Assembly: GCA_030615175.1 (NCBI GenBank)
Contig: JAUWZX010000001.1
Span: forward strand, 263,840-327,839
From: Candidatus Parvarchaeota archaeon
GTDB taxonomy: Archaea; Nanobdellota; Nanobdellia; WJKC01
DNA: 64,000 nt
Direction: 5' to 3'
How positions within the stretch are numbered: the stretch's first letter is position 1; the number at the start of each line of letters is the position of its first letter. The notes beneath the pieces were generated by a model. It searched no databases. It was not told where the DNA came from and saw only the letters and a program-made list of their open reading frames with translations. Made by a program: the position numbers and the translations under genes. Of the stretch, positions 59,856 through 64,000 are shown piece after piece.

Positions 59856-61346
59856 TTACTTCTTTCTTTGTTTTAAAATCATGTCATCAATTCTTAGTAT
59901 CATCTTACTTGCCTCGTAAGCAGTTTTAATTACCTGTTTTTTCAGTTCTAACGGTTCAATTATTCCTTGATTTAATGCATTAACTGGTTTGTCGCCAGCG
60001 CCCCAGTAATTCCCTGACTCATGTAATTTTATTAATTTAGGCATTAAATCCAGCACTTCGCCGCCACTATTAGTGATTAATGCTTTAGGGATTACTTCAA
60101 GCGCTTCTGCAAATGCTTTAACAGCTAATTGCTCCCTGCCACTGATTTTGTCAGCGTATTCAAGCAGTTTCTTCCTCTGCATTAACTCGCATGCTCCTGC
60201 ACCTGGTAATACCTTGTCATCCTTCATTACTGTTCTTAAGTTGCCTAACGCGTCATCAACCGCTCTTTTAACTTCGTCAAGTAATTGTTCCTGAGCACCC
60301 CTTAGTAGTATTGTTACTGCGCGTGGATTCGTGCAGTTATATATTATTGTCATCTCCTCATCCCCTACTCTTTTTGTTATCATGCTCGCATTACTCACAT
60401 CACTCTTTTTTAAATCCTTAAGATTGGTTGTTATATTCACGCCCAGGGCTTTTGATAATAATTCCATGTCAGTCTTCCTCACCCTGCGGATAGCTGTTAT
60501 TCCATTATTTGCAAGTAATTGCTGGGCTTCCTCATCAATTCCTTTCTGGCAGATAACCATATTCACTTTGACTTTAATTATTTCTTTAATCATTAATTTC
60601 AGAATTTCCTGCTCCTTATCCTTAAATGACTTTAATTGTTCAGGAATTTTTATTTCAATTTCCGATTCTGTTTCAAGAGTCTTGACTTCAATAGGCGCGT
60701 CAGTAAGTATTATCCTAGCATTATCTATTTTTTTGCTCATTTCACTGAATACTGGCTCCTTGTCTATTAGTATTCCATTAATCAGGCGGCTATTACTTAA
60801 TGATTGGCCTGTTTTTTTCTCAATCTTTATATTGTCAGGGTTTCCTGTTTTCCTGAATGCATTTATTATAATGCCTGCCAGTAATCCCTTTACTTTCTCA
60901 ACGTTCTTGCCTGTAAGCGCTGTTTGTATAATTTTCTTTAATTCTTTTTCTTCACTAATATTAATCTTTACTGCCTCTTCTTCAAGCACTTTTAATGCAT
61001 AATCACTTGCTAATTCATAACCCTTTATTATTACTGTTGGATGTAATCCTTTATTTTTTAATTTTAATGCATTCTTTAGCAATTCTCCTGTAATAACTAC
61101 CGCAGTTGTTGTGCCATCACCAACTTCCTCTTCCAATGCTTTTGCTGTTTCCGCTATCATCTTTGCTGCTGGATGTTTTAATTCAACTTCTTTAAGCACT
61201 GTTGCACCGTCATTAGTTACCACTATGTCCCCCACTGCATCAATTAACATCTTATCCATTCCTTTAGGACCAAGAGTAGTTTTTAACATGTCAGCAACTG
61301 CTTTGGCAATCATTACATTATCCGCTAAAGCATTGAATTTATCCAT
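59856..61346 (-). CDS. Group II chaperonin (thermosome subunit), short form
   Basis: 496 residues. KTTLGPKGMDKMLIDAVGDI, VTNDGATVLKEVELKHPAAK, EVGDGTTTAVVITGELL and GAGACELMQRKKL identify a Hsp60-type ATPase of the archaeal/CCT group. It refolds proteins in an ATP-driven double ring. The first 20 or so residues seen in most thermosomes are absent: the sequence starts just before the conserved NI.AA helix. The C-terminus stops at ILRIDDMILKQRKK without a GGM tail. No upstream ATG or GTG extends the frame. Confidence 0.93.
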   Translation of the reverse strand: MDKFNALADNVMIAKAVADMLKTTLGPKGMDKMLIDAVGDIVVTNDGATVLKEVELKHPAAKMIAETAKALEEEVGDGTTTAVVITGELLKNALKLKNKGLHPTVIIKGYELASDYALKVLEEEAVKINISEEKELKKIIQTALTGKNVEKVKGLLAGIIINAFRKTGNPDNIKIEKKTGQSLSNSRLINGILIDKEPVFSEMSKKIDNARIILTDAPIEVKTLETESEIEIKIPEQLKSFKDKEQEILKLMIKEIIKVKVNMVICQKGIDEEAQQLLANNGITAIRRVRKTDMELLSKALGVNITTNLKDLKKSDVSNASMITKRVGDEEMTIIYNCTNPRAVTILLRGAQEQLLDEVKRAVDDALGNLRTVMKDDKVLPGAGACELMQRKKLLEYADKISGREQLAVKAFAEALEVIPKALITNSGGEVLDLMPKLIKLHESGNYWGAGDKPVNALNQGIIEPLELKKQVIKTAYEASKMILRIDDMILKQRKK

Positions 61347-61442
61347 TAATTAATGAATTAATTAGGATTTATTATTTAAAGTTTTCACTATTAACAAACT
61401 TTTTCTTTTAGAAAGAAAAACTTTGATGAAAAAGAAACTATT

Positions 61443-62201
61443 TCACTTCATCTTAAGTAAGTAGAACATATGGTCTTTCTTGAATGGTTCTAGTCTACGC
61501 TTATCAATTATGTGGAATTCATCTCTTAATTTCCTCTCAACTTCCTTAAATACTATTACTGGCTTCTTAGTGACATCAATGCTTCGAGCCTTGACTGCAA
61601 TCATTGCATAACCGCCATGCTTTATGAACGCCTTGCAATTCTTTATTAATATTTCTGCCTGATTTTTCTGAGCAACGTCTTGATAAACTAAGTCAACAGG
61701 TTCAAGTAATCCTTTATAATTTTTAGGGTGAAAAGCACTCTCAAGAATGGGTATTATGTTATTCCTGTCCTTTGCTACGAAGATTAAGTCCATTATTGCT
61801 CTGGGGCTGAATTCAACAGCAAATACTCGCCCGTTAAATGCTATGTCAGCCACATGGCTTACTGTTGTGCCATTAGCAGCGCCTAAGTAAAGAACTACTG
61901 AATCTTCATTTATTGGTACTTTGGGCAGTCCTTTCATTATAGCTACTGATAACTTACTCCTCCTCGGATCCCATTCCCTGAACTCACTTCTTCCTTTCTT
62001 TAGTATTCTTTCATCATAAACTCTTGTGCCTGGCGCTGCGCTCTTAGTATACAAATTCCTTCCTTTCCTGAATATCCCTTTACTTATCTCGCGCAAGAAT
62101 TTGTCTTTGCCCCTCGGAAACTTTCTGTTTTCGCTGGCACGGGACCGTGTTCCACTGCGCCCTGAAAATCGCGGATTTTCACGGGTTTTCAAAGTAATCA
62201 C
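61443..62201 (-). CDS. flpA: Fibrillarin-like 2'-O-methyltransferase
   Basis: 252 residues. VVLYLGAANGTTVSHVADIA (SAM site, near 103-122), VFAVEFSPRAIMDLIFVAKD, VDLVYQDVAQKNQAEILIKN and AMIAVKARSIDVTKKP match fibrillarin. It methylates rRNA and tRNA guided by C/D box RNAs together with Nop5 and L7Ae. The start is a GTG at 62201, 23 bases inside the upstream nop5 gene; about 25 N-terminal residues (TRENPRFSGRSGTRSRASEN) are extra, basic and Ser/Arg-rich. Confidence 0.95.
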   Translation of the reverse strand: MITLKTRENPRFSGRSGTRSRASENRKFPRGKDKFLREISKGIFRKGRNLYTKSAAPGTRVYDERILKKGRSEFREWDPRRSKLSVAIMKGLPKVPINEDSVVLYLGAANGTTVSHVADIAFNGRVFAVEFSPRAIMDLIFVAKDRNNIIPILESAFHPKNYKGLLEPVDLVYQDVAQKNQAEILIKNCKAFIKHGGYAMIAVKARSIDVTKKPVIVFKEVERKLRDEFHIIDKRRLEPFKKDHMFYLLKMK

Positions 62202-63006
62202 TCCTCACTATTATGCTAATCTTATTTGACAACTTCCTTGCCGCCTTGCCCCTGTCCTTCTTCTTGGCTTTCTGAATTGATGAGTGCTGTATTATGATGC
62301 CATGCTTTGGAGGCTTGGCTCCAGTCCTTAAGTGTCTGAATAATGCTTTTTCAGCTCCTAATACTTGTATGGTGCTTGATGGCATTAATGCCAGTCTTTT
62401 AAAGCTGCCAGCGATTGTTATGAGCCTGGCTGCAAGCATTGGGCCAGCAAGTTCTGATAGTTTTGGAGCTATTTTCTTCATTTTCATAGTAACATAGTCT
62501 TCTAGTTTTTTTCTTAATTCAATCAAGTCGCCTAACTCGTCAGCAAATTCCTCTATCATTTCAAATTCTTCTTTGCCATACTCGTAGCCAATGCTTTTTG
62601 AAGTAATTCTTAATTTCTTGCTTACTTCTTTTCTTTCAGGATCTTCAAGCAGTCTGGCCAATTGTTTAGCATCCCTTACCTTTCTCACTGCTTCAGGATA
62701 ATATAAAGTGTATAATTCTCTTAAACGCTCGTATAAAATATTAATGTTCTTGTCAATCTCTTCAATTGCATTCGCTGCCTGTATTACTGGGATTTCAGGT
62801 TCAAAACTTTGTTTTAATTTATGGCTTACTAATTTAATTGCGAACTCATTCAAGTATTCTGTATATTCTTTTTCATTATTGACTAATCCACTCCTTACTG
62901 CCTTGCTTGGTTGATTAATGACTTTTCTTGGCTGCTCGCCTTTAATGTAATTAATCACTGCTTTTTCCACATCTTTATTAAACGTTTTTATCACATTTGC
63001 TTCCAT
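62179..63006 (-). CDS. nop5: Nop5/Nop56-family C/D box RNP protein
   Basis: 275 residues. The coiled-coil region around INILYERLRELYTLYYPEAV and the NOP domain with LAGPMLAARLITIAGSFKRL, MPSSTIQVLGAEKALFRHLR and PKHGIIIQHSSIQKAKKKDR are clear. It scaffolds fibrillarin on C/D box guide RNAs. At 275 residues it is shorter than the usual 370-400: the N-terminal domain is reduced, consistent with genome streamlining. The gene pair nop5-flpA is the usual archaeal order. Confidence 0.93.
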   Translation of the reverse strand: MEANVIKTFNKDVEKAVINYIKGEQPRKVINQPSKAVRSGLVNNEKEYTEYLNEFAIKLVSHKLKQSFEPEIPVIQAANAIEEIDKNINILYERLRELYTLYYPEAVRKVRDAKQLARLLEDPERKEVSKKLRITSKSIGYEYGKEEFEMIEEFADELGDLIELRKKLEDYVTMKMKKIAPKLSELAGPMLAARLITIAGSFKRLALMPSSTIQVLGAEKALFRHLRTGAKPPKHGIIIQHSSIQKAKKKDRGKAARKLSNKISIIVRSDYFENP

Positions 63007-63090
63007 GACTTATTATTTAATTTTAAACCCTTTAAAAAACTTAGTTTTTTTAGAAATCTTTATAAAACCTTTTCATTTCCTCATTTCCTT

Positions 63091-63348
63091 ATGAAGGTTA
63101 ATTTTATTCAGCGGAATAGGGGTTCATGGGTTTTAGAGGCTGAAGGCGTTGGTCACACTTTGTTTAATGTTCTTAAGCGTAAGTTGCAGGATGACAAGAC
63201 TGTTAAGTTTGCTGGTTACTCCCAGCCTCATCCGTTAATTGATAAGTTCATCTTAACAGTTAGGAGCAGTAATGTTAAGTTATCAGTTAGCAAGGCTTTA
63301 AAGAGTTTAAAAACTGAAATCACTGCGCTTGATAAGGAAGTAAAATAA
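63091..63348 (+). CDS. rpoL: DNA-directed RNA polymerase subunit L
   Basis: 85 residues from the ATG at 63091, which follows a non-coding stretch; the frame is open further upstream but encodes an aromatic-rich segment unlike any RpoL. It has the Rpb11/AC19 pattern: WVLEAEGVGHTLFNVLKRKL, KFAGYSQPHPLIDKFILTVR and a C-terminal helix. It dimerises with subunit D in polymerase assembly. Divergent from nop5. Confidence 0.94.
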   Translation: MKVNFIQRNRGSWVLEAEGVGHTLFNVLKRKLQDDKTVKFAGYSQPHPLIDKFILTVRSSNVKLSVSKALKSLKTEITALDKEVK

Positions 63349-63349
63349 T

Positions 63350-63514
63350 ATGGCTTTAGTTGAAAGCATTGAAGATTTTCAAGAATTTTACTTAGGGTGG
63401 TACATATTTCCTTCTGGAATTACTCATCAGGAAACGATTTAATAAAGCTGTTGAGAGAATTACTAAAGACAAGTTTCCTGTTTTGTCATTATTCATTGAA
63501 GTAATCGATGGTTA
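63350..63514 (+). pseudogene. Possible frameshifted small gene after rpoL
   Basis: An ATG at 63350 gives a 30-codon frame (MALVESIEDFQEFYLGWYI...) ending TAA at 63440-63442. The next frame, open across the same place, encodes ELLIRKRFNKAVERITKDKF and then about 13 more residues to a stop near 63514. Joined, they would be a 55-60 residue protein. Either one indel has broken a small gene, or this is chance; no homologue is recognised. Confidence 0.35.
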
Positions 63515-63567
63515 ACTCTATTCTTTTTCAATTGATTTATAAATGTTTTCATCATTCTCTTTACTTA

Positions 63568-64000
63568 ATGATTAAGAGAGAGTTGCGCATTCTCGGAGTT
63601 GATGACGGTCCTTTCGAAAAGTTCAGCAATAAAAGGAAAGTCTTAGTGGTATGCACTGTTTACAGGGGCAAGAGCAGTATTGACGGTTTATTATCCTTTC
63701 ACGTGCGCAAGGATGGTTTTGACGCGACAGCGAAGTTAATCAAGGCTATTAATACATCTAAGCATAAAGCTCAGTTAAGCGTAGTGATGATTGACGGCGT
63801 GGCGCTCGGCGGATTCAACATCATTGACTTAGAGCGGGTTTACGAAGAGACAGGGCTGCCAGTGATAGCTGTTGTTAGGCGCAAACCAAACTTAAAATTA
63901 ATAAAGAAGGCGCTTAACAATCTTTCAAGAATTAAAAAAAGATGGTCCTTAATCGAGAAACTCCCTCCTGTTTCTATGATGGAATTGCCTGACGGCAGGA
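63568..64000 (+). CDS. DUF99 (UPF0215) family protein (partial)
   Basis: 144 codons are visible and the frame runs off the right edge. It begins MIKRELRILGVDDGPF and contains VVCTVYRGKSSIDGLLSFHV, VVMIDGVALGGFNIIDLERV and GLPVIAVVRRKPNLKLI. This fits DUF99, archaeal proteins with an RNase H-like (endonuclease V-like) fold. The Asp residues in GVDDGPF and MIDGVALGGF are the likely metal ligands. Function is unproven. A TATA-like TTATAAATG lies about 30 bases upstream. Confidence 0.88.
   Translation, partial: MIKRELRILGVDDGPFEKFSNKRKVLVVCTVYRGKSSIDGLLSFHVRKDGFDATAKLIKAINTSKHKAQLSVVMIDGVALGGFNIIDLERVYEETGLPVIAVVRRKPNLKLIKKALNNLSRIKKRWSLIEKLPPVSMMELPDGR

Noticed and set aside
62911-63090. A longer N-terminus for rpoL from 62911.
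   Set aside because: The added 60 residues are aromatic and Phe/His rich and lie over the nop5 gene start on the other strand; RpoL families begin at the MKVNFIQR-like sequence.
1-64000. CRISPR arrays, transposases, integrases and rRNA genes.
   Set aside because: No regularly spaced repeat-spacer array, transposase-like or recombinase-like protein, or rRNA segment was seen in any part of the window.

Overview
The window is a low-GC, gene-dense stretch of an archaeal chromosome. The information-processing genes are clearly archaeal: TBP, MCM helicase, both replication factor C subunits, topoisomerase VI A and B, RPA-like protein, aIF1A, aIF2-beta, RNA polymerase subunit L, fibrillarin, Nop5 and a group II chaperonin. 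Seven tRNA genes are present and three of them carry introns. Short proteins, tight ATGA-type overlaps, small tRNA introns at non-canonical sites and many unrecognised secreted proteins suggest a DPANN-type lineage (Woesearchaeota, Pacearchaeota or relatives), but this placement is inference.

Layout. 1-4407 (minus): RNA methyltransferase with its PUA-like partner, dolichol-kinase-like protein, UMP kinase, HisRS and a LOG-like protein, followed by tRNA-His. 4754-5530: a MinD-type ATPase, divergent from 5629-12319 (plus), a surface-protein locus. That locus has a two-gene module in tandem duplicate, then a large Ig-like membrane protein whose cytoplasmic tail looks like an OB fold, a coiled-coil protein and a secreted protein. 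12331-17326 is a gene-poor accessory zone with three tRNAs, small winged-helix/coiled-coil proteins and three longer non-coding stretches. 17349-30782 carries a PHP phosphoesterase, an acyltransferase and an approximately 12-kb glycan or lipid cluster with four GT4 glycosyltransferases, four methyltransferases, three radical SAM proteins and a UbiA prenyltransferase. 31070-48171 is the housekeeping block. 48163-59744 (minus) is one long run encoding an archaeal type IV pilus-like machine: coiled-coil protein, pilins, ATPase, two TadC-type membrane proteins and large surface proteins. 59856-64000 holds the thermosome, fibrillarin, Nop5, RpoL and a DUF99 protein.

How the parts may act together. 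The pilus operon and the 5.6-12.3 kb locus both build cell-surface structures, and the sugar/lipid cluster could decorate them; that link is inference.

The most striking observations are: (1) an identical 50-nt intron in the T-loop of two different tRNA genes, inside a 65-nt identical block; (2) a tRNA-Phe intron at position 30/31 with a good bulge-helix-bulge; (3) a tRNA-Ile with anticodon UAU and two introns; (4) a 14-A tract that puts the signal peptide of the Ig/OB membrane protein out of frame by one base, suggesting slippage, phase variation or a sequencing indel; and (5) the duplicated surface module itself.
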